Positions 1 to 11,936 of a DNA stretch of 64,000 nt are shown one piece after another (position 1 is the stretch's first letter; each line of letters starts with the position of its first letter). The position numbers were made by a program, and so were the translations under genes. Origin of the DNA: Undaria pinnatifida. Taxonomy: Eukaryota; Sar; Phaeophyceae; Laminariales; Alariaceae. Under the pieces are notes generated by a model, which worked only from the letters and a program-made list of their open reading frames with translations, was not told where the DNA came from and did not search any database. The stretch spans positions 14,239,629-14,303,628 of the forward strand of contig JABAKD010000002.1 of the NCBI GenBank assembly GCA_012845835.1, read 5' to 3'.

Positions 1-3000
1 AGAAGTGCATTCGCCGTAGTTTTTGATGGCTGTTGATATACAGCTATACCGCGCTGGTGATTATACAGCTGCGCCAGAGATGCTTTTGCTTTGCTGAGAA
101 TCGCGGTGGATACACCGCCCAGCTGTGTCGACCAGAAGTGCTTTCGCTTCAGTTTTGGATTCCTGTTGTTATACAGCTCTCGCGGTTCATATACCGCCCT
201 GGTCGACACGGCTGTGTCGTCCAGAAGTGCCTTCGCTTTAGGTTTTGATTGCTGTTGATATTATACAGCTATACCGCGCTGGTGATTATACAGCTGCGCC
301 AGAGATCCTTTTTGCTTTGCTGATGACGGTTGATACAACGCCTCGCCTGTGTCGACCAGAAGTGCTTTCGCTTTAGTTTTACGTTGCTGTTGATATACAG
401 CTCTCGCGGTTTATATACCGCCCTAGTCGACACGGCTTTGTCGTCCAGAAGTGCTTTCGCTTTAGGTTTTGATTGCTGTTGCTATTATACAGCTATACCG
501 CGCTGGTGATACAGCTATACGGCGCTGATGATGACACAGCTGCGCCGGAGATGCTTTTGCTTTGCTGATTGCGGTTGACACACCGTCCAGGTCCACACGG
601 CTGTGTCGACCAGACCGTGTCGACCAGAGGTGCTTTCGCTTTAGTTTTTTTATTGCTGATATACAGCTCTCGCGGTTGATATACCGCCCTGGTCGACATG
701 GCTTTGTCGTCCAGACGTGCTTTCGCTTTAGTTTTTGATTGCTGTTGATATACAGCTATACCGTCGTGGTGATTATACAGCTGCGCTAGATGTACTCTCG
801 CTTTGCTGATCGCGGTTGATATACTGCACTGGTCGACACGGCTGTGTCGTCCAGAAGTGCTTTTGCTGTAGTTTTGATTGCTGTTGGTATACAGCTCAGG
901 TATGCTTTCGCTTTGCTGATCGCGGTTGACATACCGCGCTGGTGATTATACAGCTGGGCCAGATATGTTTTTGCTTTGCTGATCGCGGTTGATACCGCCC
1001 TGGTCGACATGGCTGTGTCGTCTAGAAGTGCTTTCGCTTTCATTTTGTTGGCTGCTGACATTTAATATACACCTATACCGCGCTGGTGACGTGCATTTGC
1101 ACCAGATATGTTTTAGCTCTGCTGATCGCGGTTGATATACCGCGTTGTGATACAGATATTTCGCTTTGCTGATCGCGGTTGATACCGCCCTGGTCGACAT
1201 GGCTGTGTCGTCTAGAAGTGCTTTCGCTTTCGTTTTTGTTGCCTGTTGACATTATATACACCTATACCGCGCTGGTGACGTGCATCTGCACCAGATATGT
1301 ATCAGCTCTGCTGATCGCCGTTAATATACCGCGCTGGTGATACAGATATGTTTTTTGCTTTGCTGATCGCGGTTGATACCGCCCTGGTCGACATGGCCGT
1401 GTCGTCCAGAAGTGATTTCGCTTTCGTTTTTGTTGCCTGTTGATATACAGCTATACCGCGATGGTGACGTGCATTTGCATCAGATGTGTCTTAGCTCTGC
1501 TGATTGCGATTGATATACCGCGTTGTGATACAGATATTTTTTTGCTTTGCTGATCGCGGTTGATACCGCCCTGGTCGACATGGCTGTGTCATCCAGAAGT
1601 GCTTTCGCTTTCGCTTTTGATGGCTGTTGACATTATATACACCTATACCGCGCTGGTGACGTGCATCTGCACCAGATATGTCTCAGCTCTGCTGATCGCG
1701 GTTAATATACCGCGCTGGTGATACAGATATGTTTTTGCTTTGCTGATCGCGGTTGATACCGCCCTGGTCGACATGGCCGTGTCGTCCAGAAGTGATTTCG
1801 CTTTCGTTTTATTGCCTGTTGATATACAGCTATACCACGCTGGTGACGTGCGTCTGCACCACATGTGTCTAAGCTCTGCTAATTGCGATTGATATACCGC
1901 GTTGGTGATACAGATATGTTTTTGCTTTGCTGATCGCGGTTGATACCGCCCTGGTCGACATGGCTGTGCCGTCCGGAAGTGCTTTCGCTTTCGCTTTTGA
2001 TGGCTGTTGATTATATTACAGCTATACCGCGCTGGTGACGTGCATCTGCACCAGATGTGTTTTAGCTCTGCTGATCGCGTTTAATATACCGCGCTGGCGA
2101 TTAAACAGCTGCGACAGATACGCTTTTGCTTGCTGATCGCGGTTGATATACCGCTCTGGTCGACACGGCTGCGTCGTCCAGAAGTGCTTTCGCTTTAGGT
2201 TCTGATTGCTGCTGTCATACAGATATACCACGCTGGTGACATACATCTGCGCCAGCTATTTTTCTGCTTTGCTGATCGCGCTTGATATACCGCTCTGGTC
2301 GACACGACTGTGTCATCCAGAACGAATTCGCTTTTGATTTCTGTTGACATACAGCTATACCGCGCTGGTGACATGCATTTGCGCCAGATATGTGTCTTGC
2401 TGCTGATCGCGTTAATATACCGCTCTAGTCGACACGGCTGTGTCATCCAAAACGGCACCGCTTTAAGCTTTTGATGGCTGCTAATAAACAGCTGCGCCGG
2501 ATATGATTCCGCTTTGCTGATTGCGGTTGATGTTGCGCTCTGTTGATTATACAGCTACGCTCTGGTCGACACGGCTGTGTCGGCCAGAACGGCTTCGCTT
2601 TAAGTTTTTGATTGCTGTTGACATACAGCTATCCCCCGCTGGTGACATACATCTGCGCCAGATATGTTTTTTGCTGCTGATGACGGTTGATATACCGCTC
2701 TGGTCACACAGCTGCGTCGTCCAGAACGGCTTCGCATTAAGCTTTTGATGGCTGCTGATAAGCTTTTGATGGCTACTGATATACAGCTGCGCCAGATTTG
2801 CTTCCGCTTTGTTGATTGCGGTTGATGTTCCGCGCTGTTGATAGACAGCTGCGCTCTGGCTGACAGTTTTTGATTGCTGTTGATATACAGCTATACCGCG
2901 CTGGTGACATACATATGCGCCAGATATGTTTCTTTCTGCTGATCGCGGTTGATATACCGCTCTGGTCCTCACGGCTGCGTCGTCCAGAACGGCTTCGCTT

Positions 3001-5105
3001 TAAGCTTTTGATGGCTGTTGATATACAGCTGCGCCAGATATGCTTCCGCTTTGCTGATTGCTGGTTGAATGTTCCGCGCTGTTGATTATATAGCTGCACC
3101 AGATGTTATTTCCCTTTGTTGATCGCGTTTGGTATACCGTGCTGTTGATTATACAGCTGCGCCGGGAATGCTTTGGCTTTGCTGATCGCGGTTGATATAC
3201 CGCGGTGCTTTCGCATAGTTTTGTGATTGCTGTTGATCGTCCAGCGGTGCTTTCGACTAGTTTCGTGATTGCTGTTGATATACAGCTGCGCCAGATATGC
3301 TTTCGCATTGCTGATCGCGGTTGATATACCGCGCTGGTGATTAGACCGCGCCGGTGATATATGGAGCTTTAGATGCTTTTGCTTTGCTGATCGCGGTTGA
3401 CATACTGCCCTGGTCGATACGGCTGCGTCGCCCGGCAGTGATTTCGCTTCAAGTTTTGATTGATGTTGATATACAGCTATACCGCGCTGTTGGTGATTAT
3501 ACAGCTGTGCCAAACATGCTTCGCTTCGCTGATCGCGGTTGATATACCGCGCTGGTGGTGTGCAGTTGCATCATATAGGCTTTTGCTTGGCTGATCGCAG
3601 TTGATATACCGCCCTAGTCGACACGGCATCGTCCAGAAGGGCTTTCGCTTTAGGTTTTGATAGCTGTTGATATCAGCTATACCGCGCTAGTAATATACAG
3701 GTGCGCCAGATGTTCTCTTGCTTTGCTGATCGTCGTTGATACACCACTCTGGTCCATCCGGTTGGGTTGTCCAGAAGGGGTTTCGCTTTAGGTTTCTGAT
3801 TGCTGTTGATAGACGACGGCGCCAGACACTATTTCGCTTTGCTGATCGCGGTTGATATACAGTTGCGCCATATGCGCTTTTGCGTTGCTGATTGCGGTTG
3901 ATTCATCGCGTTGGTGATAAACAGCTGCGACATGTTTGCCTTTATTTTGCTGATCGCGGTGAATATACCGCTCTGGCAGTCACGACCGTGTCGTCCAGCA
4001 GTGCTATCGTGTTGGTGTTCTGACCGCTGTTATATAGCTTCGCCAGTATGCTTTCGCTTGGCTGATCGCGGTTGATACACCGCACTGTTGATATGCAGCT
4101 GTGCCAGATATACTTTCTTTCTGCGGATCGCGGTTGATATACCGCTCTGCTCGACACGGCGGCGTGGCCCATAAGTGCTTTGCTCTGCTAGTCGTAGTTG
4201 ATTGCGGTTGATACATCGCACTGTTGATATGCAGCTGTGCCAGATATACTTTCTTTCTGCGGATCCTGGTTGATATACCGCTCTGCTCGACACGGCGGCG
4301 TGGCCCAGAAGTGCTTTCGCTTTGCTAATCGTAGTTGATATACGACTGGCCTAGTTGTGTTTTCGCGTTGTCGATTGGTTATGCTGCAGTGGGGATATGC
4401 ACACATCATGAGCGGATGGGCCAAGTGTGCTTTCGCTCTGCTGATCGCGTGGATGTACGGCTGTGCCAGGTATGCTTTCGCGCTGCTGACCGTGGTTATA
4501 CCGCTGTGGTCGACACGACTGTGACGTCCAGCAGCGTTTTCGCTTTGCTGCTCGGGGTTAATATTCGGCTGTGACTGTTGTATTTCGCTTTGCCAAAAAA
4601 AAAGACGTAAAATCGCGGGCGCGGCTGTGCCTAAGGAAGTTGGTTCTGCTGATCGCTGTTGATATACAGTGGTCGCAGATATCCTTTTGCTTTGCGATCG
4701 CAGGGATCCACCGGTCTGGTCGACACGGTTGTGTCGTCTTCAAGGGCCTTCGCTTTGCTGTATGTTGACATGCGACTGGGCTGGGTTTATTTTGCTTTGT
4801 CGATATGCGTCTGGGCGATCTCGCTGGGCAAATCGCGGTTGATGTGCCACCCTGGTCAACTGATCGCGGTTAATGTACCACCCTGGTCGACACGGCTGCG
4901 TAGTCCAGCGGTGCATCTGCTTCGTTGCCCACGATTGATACACGGCTGGGCTAGTTGTATTTTTGCTGTGCTGATTGGTTAGGCCGCTCACTGACATGGT
5001 GGTATTACGGTTGCTATCGGTTGCTATTGCTTCGCTCCTTACTAGCGATATATCGCTTCCATAGGCACGGCGGTGCCAGCGGGCCTTGCGTGGCTGACCT
5101 CGGTT
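1..5105. repeat. Diverged satellite array with higher-order structure
   Basis: The whole stretch is built from related segments of about 60-65 bp that share short blocks such as GATCGCGGTTGATA, CTGGTCGACACGG, GTGCTTTCGCTTT and TATACAGCT. Between about 1.0 and 2.0 kb the block with GTCGACATGGC recurs at spacings of roughly 187-193 bp, which implies a higher-order unit of three monomers. Elsewhere spacing is less regular and monomers more diverged, and decay increases toward 4-5 kb. Long overlapping minus-strand frames exist only because the monomer is stop-poor in that direction; they start and stop at random positions in the unit and match no family I know. It is most likely non-coding satellite DNA. 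A transcribed repeat cannot be excluded. Confidence 0.9.
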
Positions 5106-5110
5106 CGGCG

Positions 5111-5790
5111 GTACCAGCCTTTTTTTTTACAAAAAATGTTTCAAGGACGTCAGCCGTGAGTTCGACAAATTTCGGGTCAATACTCATCTTTGCCAGCTGC
5201 GTTGTGGTACTTGTAATATACTATATGGGTGAGTTTATTTTTGGGAGGGGTCCTGTTTTTCGTCCACTATAATGGTTAGTGTTGGTATTTTTACTTTACG
5301 TGGAGAATTTTGAGCTAGATCTAACATCATATCTATTTTAAAAAATTATTACTGTAGTTTCCACTATACTGCTCTATCATATGTATGGCAGGTGGTTTAG
5401 TTTGTTTTTTCTCCCCCTCGCTTTAATATCGGGAGGAGTACGAATACAGAGTATTATTAGTTATCTAATGTGTTGATATTAATACAGCATTCGAGAATAA
5501 AAGTCGGCTACTCCCAAAAAAATCTCTGTGAGACACGAACCCACGGTTCCAAATTGATACGCTGTCACTCTAACATTGTATAAACACATTTTCAGGACGT
5601 CAGGTGTGAGTTCGACAAATTTCGGGTCAGTGCTCATATTTTCAAGCTGCTTGTTGGTACTTGCAATATACTATGTGAGTAAATTCTTCTTAATGGAAGG
5701 GGTCCTATTCTTTTATAAATAAATAAAAATCTCCACTACAATGATTGGTGTTGGTATTTTTTACTTAAGGTGGGGAATTTCGAATTGTTC
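5111..5790 (-). repeat. Dispersed dimeric repeat, copy 1 (inside satellite)
   Basis: A block containing GTGAGTTCGACAAATTTCGG, an AATATACTAT motif and GGGGTCCT occurs at about 5.15 kb and again at about 5.60 kb, giving a tandem dimer with a period of about 450 bp. The same arrangement, inverted, is present at 41.5-42.1 kb. Satellite-type sequence lies on both sides, so this looks like an insertion into the array. On the minus strand the middle contains a tRNA T-arm-like motif (GAGTTCG-like box followed by a T run in the other copy), so a pol III-derived retroposon is possible but unproven. No coding potential was seen. Confidence 0.75.
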
Positions 5791-8175
5791 CGCTGACCTC
5801 GGCACGTTGTGCTGCTACCTCGCTGGTCGCTGGTTGGGTGCGGTTGATATACCACCATCGCTCGCCCGGCTTTGCCGGAGATATGTTGTCTTGCCAGTTG
5901 CTGGGGTTACACATATCAATTGCTGGGGTTACACAGATGGTTCGGCTGTCTTCATTGCCGCGGCTGACTTTCGGATCGCGGCTGAGATACAGCTATGGCT
6001 GACATGGGTCAGCGTTGCGACCGCTATACCACTCGTTATTGTTGATATGAAGTTCGTGCTGACGCAGTTTGATCAGAGGCGACTGCGTGTGTCGCGGGTT
6101 GCGGGGTTACACAGCTAGGGTTGATGTGCTGACAACGTCGTTGCAGTCGATACGGCATATATCTCGACGGATACCGATACCGCTGCTCCCTTGTCTTCTT
6201 GCCGACGCGCGCGGGTTAATGGGCGGGGTTACCAAGTGGCAGTTTAACCCGTGTCTGCTGCGAGAGATTGAGACTTTGCGAAACAAAGACCGGAACGAAC
6301 TCATGGTTTAACTTATCTGGCTGCGGGTTGGTTGCGGTTGACACACGGCCATCGCTGGCACGGAATTGGTGCAGATACTCGTGTCTTGCTGGTAGCTGTG
6401 TTCATTCAGATGTTGATGATTATCTTCGTTGCCGCTGCTGCTTCGCGGGTCGCGCTTGAGATACAGTTATGGCTGACATGGATCAGGGTGGCAACCGCTC
6501 TACCGATAGCTGTACCGCTCTTTACTGTGGATATACAGCTCTTGCTGATGCGGTTTAATCAGGGATGGCTGCATGTTTCGCTTGTTGCGGTGGTTACACA
6601 GCTATATGGTTGATGCGCAGATTGAACCGTCAACACTGGCGCGGCTGTACCAGATGCTTTGGCTTTGCGGATTGCTGTGGGTACTAACCCCTTTAAGGCT
6701 TCAGAGAGCAACGTTGACGAATATAACTGGCAGTTGCAGGGTCAGCCACACGACGATACACGGGCTGCTAGCGCAAGGGGTGGGGACTTTAATGCGCGAC
6801 TCCAACGCAAGGAGCTGCGCGATACGCGCGTAGCATGAAACAACGTGTGCTGCGCACTCGTGCTATGACAATTACCGCCTTTCGTACTTGTGTTATCGCT
6901 ATGCGTGGGCCTCGAAAGGGTTAATGTCGGTATTAATGTGGGTATACAGCTGTCGTTGATACACGGCTGTGTGGATATGCAACCATAATTGGCACTGCTG
7001 TGCCAGAGATGGTTTCACTTTGCTGATTACTGTTGATATACAGCTGTGCCAAAAGTGCTTTCGCTTTGCGGGTCGCTGCTAACATACAGCTATTTCCCAC
7101 ATGGATGTGTTGTCGCTGTTGTCTAGCTAGTCGCCGTTGATAGTCGTTGGTCACTGTCGCTGTTGATATACTGCGAATGATGGCACGGCTGTCATTTTGG
7201 CTGTTGCTTCGCTGATTGCTGTTGATATACGACGATCTCCGGCGCAGCCTATTGGCTGTTGCTTCGCTGATCGATGTTGATATACAACAACCTCCGGCCC
7301 GGCCGTGCCGGAGCTGCTCTGTGTGGCTGCTGACGTGGTTGGGGTATGGTTGCTGTGGCTTCGCTAGTCGCTGTCGGTATACAGCAATCACGGGCACGGT
7401 TGTGCCAGAGGCTCTACTTCGCTGACCTCGGTGTGGCAGTGCCAGAGGCGTCTGGTTCGCGGATCTCGGCACGGCGGTGCTGGAGGCTTCGGTTTTGCTT
7501 ATCTCTCTATATATATACAGCTATGGCTAGCACGGCGGTGTTATCTCTGGGCCGCTGCAGTTGACTTGCTAGTTGCTGTTGATGGTTTCTGGGTGCTATC
7601 AACATATAAAAGCTATCTTTTTTTTTTTAATCCTCCGGCGGATGGGGAAAAATAAAGCTCAAGCTCACCACACTTCCACGTATTTTCATACGCGTCGTGT
7701 GTCGATTTAACTCAAAAGCCATCGACGACAAATAAAAGCTATCGATGGCACGGCTGTGCCCATACATAGTCGCCGCTGCTTCGTGGATTGAGGTTGTTAT
7801 ACCATCATCGCTAGCACGGAGGTGCCGGAGATGCTTTTCCCTTGCTGATTGCTCATGTTAAATAGATACTGACGCCTGTCTCCGTCGCAGCTGTTGCTTC
7901 GCGGGTCGCGGTTGACAGACAGTTGTGGCTGACATGGGGTCAGAGTTGCGACCGCTATACCGCATGTTACTGTTAATATACATATCATGCTTACGTGCAG
8001 TTTTATCAGAGGTGATTGCGTGTATCGCTGGTGGCAGTGGTTACACATATATGGTTGATTTGCTGACAACGTGGTTGCAGTCGGCACTGCATATATTTCA
8101 ACGGATACCGAGACCGCTGCCCCGTATCTTCCTACAGACGCGCGGGGGCTACGGGTTGATAACGGGCGGGTGTCG
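5791..8175. repeat. Degenerate satellite with a ~235-bp subunit
   Basis: This continues the 1-5 kb repeat in more decayed form, with TTGATATACAGCT and CTTTCGCTTTGC blocks still visible near 7.0 kb. Three diverged copies of a larger unit begin with GCTGACATGG near 5999, 6470 and 7929. They share the order GACCGCTATACC, GTTGATATA, a GGTTACACA block and a GCTGACAACG block. The middle copy is incomplete. Open frames of 60-125 aa run through the units in several phases and look like accidental by-products. Confidence 0.75.
7613..7712 (-). mobile_element. Poly(A)-ended retroposon fragment, copy 1
   Basis: A T run is followed by CCTCCGGCGGATGGGGAAAA, an AATAAAGCT block and a block ending in CATACGCGTCGTGTGTC. 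Read on the minus strand it is a 3' end with a poly(A) tail. The same sequence recurs at 58409-58515 behind a T run of about 27, and a short opposite-strand piece lies at 59428-59460. This shared poly(A) end indicates retroposition of an unidentified family. Confidence 0.7.
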
Positions 8176-8868
8176 CAGTGTGGCGGGTAAACCCGCTGCT
8201 GCTGCTGCTGCGAGGACTCGAGACGCTAAACACAGCTCGTCTGCAATCCAGTGCAGCTACCTTTCGACGGCCCCATCCCCGGGTCCCTCTCCACGTGATA
8301 TGGGCGTGCATGCACCGGCAGGGGTGTACGCCACGACGGGTGGGTGGGCGCATCGCTGGCCCAGCAGGCCCCACCCCCTCGATCTGGGCGCCGCGGAGAA
8401 AAGCACGCAGCGCCCGCGAGCCAAGGGAGTTGGGGGTCGGGACAGGATTGGGGTCGCCGGGGAGGCGGCGACCGCGGCCTACTTGCTTCCCCTGCCATTC
8501 CGCCCCCCCCCCCGGTCTGCCCGGGCGATAGCTGAGCGGGCCGACTATAAATCTCGGTTGCAGGCCCTGTTTTGTTAGCTACTGGTAGTATCGCAAACAC
8601 ATGCGTGACTCGTGGCAGCTTTTTCCTTTTTCGTTACATCTTAAATGTCGCTGTTAGGTAATGGTAGGTAGGAGTGGCCCAGAGTCACGCTGTTAGTGTC
8701 TGTGCTACCGTCAGGTTTTCTCGATGGATCGGATGGACCCACAGCATCACTTCGACGTTGGCTTAGTTGTTTAGCAGAACAAGGGGCGTGGAATGTATTG
8801 CCCCCCGTTTCTACCGTACGATGCTGTGTATTGACATTCAGACAGTCTAGTATTGGCCTTCGCGGTAG
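8176..8868. other. Unassigned GC-rich stretch
   Basis: No gene is recognised. Frames open on both strands because of high GC and include proline/arginine-rich low-complexity translations that match no family I know. A TATA-like ACTATAAATC at about 8544 sits at the end of the GC-rich block and could be a core promoter for the coding-like segment at 8869, but this is only suggestive. Confidence 0.4.
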
Positions 8869-9300
8869 GTGGGCGCGGATGAATGGCTCCGGCACCTAAA
8901 TCATCACCAGACTGGCGTGCGGTCTATTCTACCCTCATTTCCACAGCTTTCCGCCGATGAATATTGGTGGATGGGCACATGGGCGACTCTCAACCCCTTG
9001 CCTACATTGCCGGTTTGGGCAGACGTATTCAGAGACCCGATGCAATGGCCGCTCCGGCGGTTGCCGTGGCATGCCCCGGCGTGGGATGCTGGCGCGGGGG
9101 GGAGCGCGTTTGTGCCTGGTTTCGTGCGCAAACACGAAGTGTTTTGGGATGAAGTCGTCCTGTAGGAACACCCCCTCCGTGATGAGATTACATCATGCTG
9201 GTGTGTGGAACACGGAACAAGCATTACCGAGGTATCATGTATGTTTTACGGTGACCACTGCTGCTCTTGCGGGGAGCACTTATCAAACCAGTGACGTTGC
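8869..9300 (+). pseudogene. Coding-like fragment, possible retroelement remnant
   Basis: The frame 8869-9165 translates to a 98-residue, tryptophan-rich, protein-like sequence that includes DEYWWMGTW and ends FVRKHEVFWDEVVL before a TAG. The same frame continues after the stop with EHPLRDEI and a further stretch in which the protein-like character persists, so the TAG probably broke a longer reading frame. The FW-x-x-VVL-x-x-HPLR pattern reminds me of the segment before the reverse transcriptase in some retroelement polyproteins, but I cannot name the family securely and no RT motifs follow. Composition differs from the satellite upstream. Alternative: a decayed fragment of an unknown host gene. 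Confidence 0.3.
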
Positions 9301-9439
9301 TTCTGAGCGAACGCAAAAGTAGGCTAATAGTAATTAATTTACCACACCAGCCGGTCCTTCGCCTCGTGCATGCCACTGTATGGTAAAAATTTAAATGAAT
9401 TTTGAGTGAGACGACGACCCCAGTCCGGTAGCCGATGCA

Positions 9440-9528
9440 GAGTATAATACCTCATCGGCTGGGGGAGGAGGCCTCATATAATCCAATACGTACTTCAAAT
9501 GATCGGTGAAGCCGCAGAAGAATACTAC
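9440..9528 (+). repeat. Direct repeat, left copy (GGCCTCAT block)
   Basis: The segment from GGAGGCCTCATATAATCC to GCAGAAGAATAC is repeated at about 10100-10165 with few differences. The two copies lie about 637 bp apart in the same orientation and bracket the 9499 reading frame, whose start codon lies inside this copy. Confidence 0.75.
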
Positions 9529-9867
9529 AGTAAAATCGGGTTTCCAGAAAATGAGGCATCAATGGTACGGAGGTGGCTCAATGATTTGGAACCAGTGAAT
9601 TACAAGGAGAATCTAGGCCACATCGATAATTATGCCTGTTTCCTACGAACCCAAAGCCAGAGAACATACGTTGAAGGAGAAACACTGGCCATCCCACCCA
9701 CCCAGCTTATGCATGCAGTAGTTTCTTGTTTTGCAACCTTTGCGGACCGGAGAAGTCTGCGAGTGCCTTGCCACACTCAACCCCGTGCGGAAGCAACTAG
9801 GGATATCTTCAAATGGATCCGAGATTGGAACAAAGCTGTTGATTCCGGCCTATTTGAGCCTATCTGA
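9499..9867 (+). CDS. Hypothetical protein, 122 aa
   Basis: This is an open frame of 122 codons with ordinary amino-acid composition, unlike the low-complexity frames nearby. It has an acidic, Glu-rich N-terminus (MIGEAAEEYYSKIGF), a middle with several Trp and Arg residues, and a C-terminus ending DSGLFEPI. No domain, signal peptide or membrane segment is recognised. The first 10 codons lie in a direct repeat whose other copy (about 10138) also starts with MIGEAAEEY but diverges and stops soon after. That suggests either a duplicated first exon or a mobile unit whose ends carry the start codon. No splice signals were confirmed. It may be an orphan gene, a retroelement ORF or chance. Confidence 0.35.
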   Translation: MIGEAAEEYYSKIGFPENEASMVRRWLNDLEPVNYKENLGHIDNYACFLRTQSQRTYVEGETLAIPPTQLMHAVVSCFATFADRRSLRVPCHTQPRAEATRDIFKWIRDWNKAVDSGLFEPI

Positions 9868-10079
9868 GGCACAGTACCGGAGCCACAATCATTGCCCTCA
9901 ACCTCCGCCCAACGTGCAAGAACAAGAGGAAGCAAACAATTTCAGACCACCCTAGACATCCTGCGTGCTGAGTAGCTTCTGTGCCGTGTTTTAGTTTATA
10001 TAGTATTATGTTTTATTAATTATTCTTTTTTTCCAGGATTACTGCCGTGCTGAGCGCTCAGCGCGGAGGTACATCCCGG

Positions 10080-10165
10080 GCGAGATCCTCCTGCTTCGGG
10101 GCAGGAGGCCTCATCTAATCCAATACTTACTTTAAATGATCGGTGAAGCCGCAGAAGAATACCTC
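10080..10165 (+). repeat. Direct repeat, right copy
   Basis: Second copy of the block at 9440-9528 (GGAGGCCTCATCTAATCC through GCAGAAGAATAC). The frame starting here with the same MIGEAAEEY runs for about 35 codons in arginine-rich sequence and then stops, so no gene is called. Confidence 0.7.
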
Positions 10166-10411
10166 CGCGCCTTTGCGCGTCAACTCCGCCGTGCTCGCCG
10201 GCTCGCTTCGTCGATATATCGGCTGCGCCGACCTACGGTGTATATATAATATCGTTGAATGCTACCCATACACCTAGTTTTTTATCTTCATTCGAACACG
10301 TTATTTTTTAATGTACACCTTCCTTGGCAGTGCTGTCGATGTACAGCCTCGATTTACCTACGCATATACATGTCATGCATCCTCGAAAGTTACGGGCATG
10401 CGCGGAGCCAA

Positions 10412-10430
10412 GGCGGGCGGCAGCCCGCCG
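10412..10430. other. Perfect 7-bp-stem hairpin
   Basis: GGCGGGC and GCCCGCC are separated by four bases (GGCA), giving a strong GC-only stem. No adjacent gene end identifies it as a terminator. Confidence 0.6.
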
Positions 10431-10655
10431 CGGTGAAGCCCCTCTGGTTAATAAGACCAATCTAAGACGTGTCTAGACGGGAAAAACCATAAGACGCCTC
10501 TGCTTCGTACGTCTTACTCCAAAAGTTGCGCACCTGCAGCGGAGTTCCTCCACGCTACGCTCGATTTCTCAGTCACATTGACGACCCGCTTCGCTCGTCT
10601 TAGAAGTTGGGCACGCTTTCGGCAAACCTGGCACATTTCACATAAGAGATGAGGG

Positions 10656-10657
10656 AG

Positions 10658-10689
<32 letters not shown>
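10656..10689. repeat. Poly-G tract
   Basis: An interrupted G-rich lead-in passes into an uninterrupted run of more than 25 G. On either strand it could form G-quadruplex or triplex structures. Its exact length is prone to sequencing and assembly error. Confidence 0.9.
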
Positions 10690-10690
<1 letters not shown>

Positions 10691-11936
10691 TATTTTATCC
10701 TCTGGGGACATATTCGAAAACATGTTTGAGTCATCTTGTTCGTCTCGTTACAGGAAGTTTAGCCCATGCTTTATCTTTTCCCCACTCGATTTCGTTCGCT
10801 GGAAATACGCCGTTGAAAATCGGCCAAAACAGCTGCAAGAACTGGAATGCTACCATCTAAAAAAAAACATGGTGTAGATTTCGGTATTGAGATGCGATCT
10901 CGATCACCGATTCTGTTTCGTCGACGGAAATCGATGCGCCGTGCTGCACGATTGTGATAAACTTTGTTTCAAAGGCAAACTTTCAAATTGGGCAAAAAAA
11001 GGTGGGTAGCTCAGTGAAAACTGTAGGTGTGAATATTCGATCGGACGGACCTGACGGTATCTACGAAATTCTCGATCTCACATCTAACGTAGTTTTTTTC
11101 GTGTTTTTGTGCTGTGTTAAAAGAAAACAAGTCCGCGCACCCGTCAACTCCCCAACCCGTTTATACATATAGACATGATGATTCTTTCTTTTGAGGGGAC
11201 AGGGATTTGGTCAAGAGTTTTTTCTTCTTGGCCTCAGTATGGGATTATCGGAACTGGAATCTCTCGGTCAAATCGCTTCGTTCGAGCGCCGTCTCCGGGA
11301 AGCGGCTCCAACGCCCCTCGCCCTGCCTTATCCATTCTGCACCTCGATTCTGCACCTCGACGTGAACGCGGATGAACGCTGAGCGAGACAAGCGAAAAGT
11401 GCGTTTTTTTTTTATTTTGGGGCGGTATACGCCCGAGCTATTATTGAATCTTGGCATACATGGAGCTTGAACGAATAAATCAAGGGACAACATTCTAGTT
11501 TCTTCCCGACGACGCTTTTTTCATGGCCGCCTTGAAGCGCTTGCGCTATCGTAGCTGCTACTGCTGTGTGTCGTTGCCTTTCGGCTCAGTGGGTATAGTG
11601 CTATATAACCAACGAAGGATGTGTCGTGAGTACTATTCTCACCGATATCATATTTGGTATTCAGAAGCGTGCGCGCTGGAGACGTTATGAATGGTTATGA
11701 TAGTTGTTAGTGTTCTCCTGAGTGCTACCAACTGTAGTACGTGGAGAGGGGATAGCCCCGGAGATCCCACTTACGAAGTCGGTGAGAATTAATTAACGAA
11801 CTCGAAAACATACTTGGTTGGTTTTTAAGCATAACCCACTGAGTTACTGAGTCACGTGACAGCGGGTAGTGCTATGTGCCATGAGTTCGATTCTCACCGA
11901 CTTCATATTTGTCGTTAGGGTTAGAGTTATGCGGTA

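Larger units (their letters stand above)
10166..11936. other. Unassigned region with a hairpin, poly-G and tRNA-like boxes
   Basis: No gene is recognised. It holds the inverted repeat at 10412-10430, the G run near 10656-10689, and two related short segments at about 11575-11650 and 11840-11910, each ending in a box-B-like motif (GAGTTCGATTCTCACCGA in the second; a decayed version in the first). These may be decayed tRNA-derived sequence or part of the leader of the Copia element that follows. No LTR matching the 16.1 kb fragment was found here. Confidence 0.4.

Noticed and set aside
1-5000. Dozens of overlapping minus-strand frames (60-141 aa) with repeated Ser/Thr/Ala/Ile/Arg peptides
   Set aside because: They follow the satellite monomer, start and stop arbitrarily, overlap in several phases and have no domain; the monomer is simply stop-poor on that strand.
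8869-9300. Confident assignment to a tyrosine-recombinase (DIRS-like) or other named retroelement
   Set aside because: Only a short resemblance from memory; no RT or recombinase motif is present to support it.
11915-11930. Telomere-like TTAGGGTTAG
   Set aside because: Only about one and a half units, inside the Copia leader; not an array.
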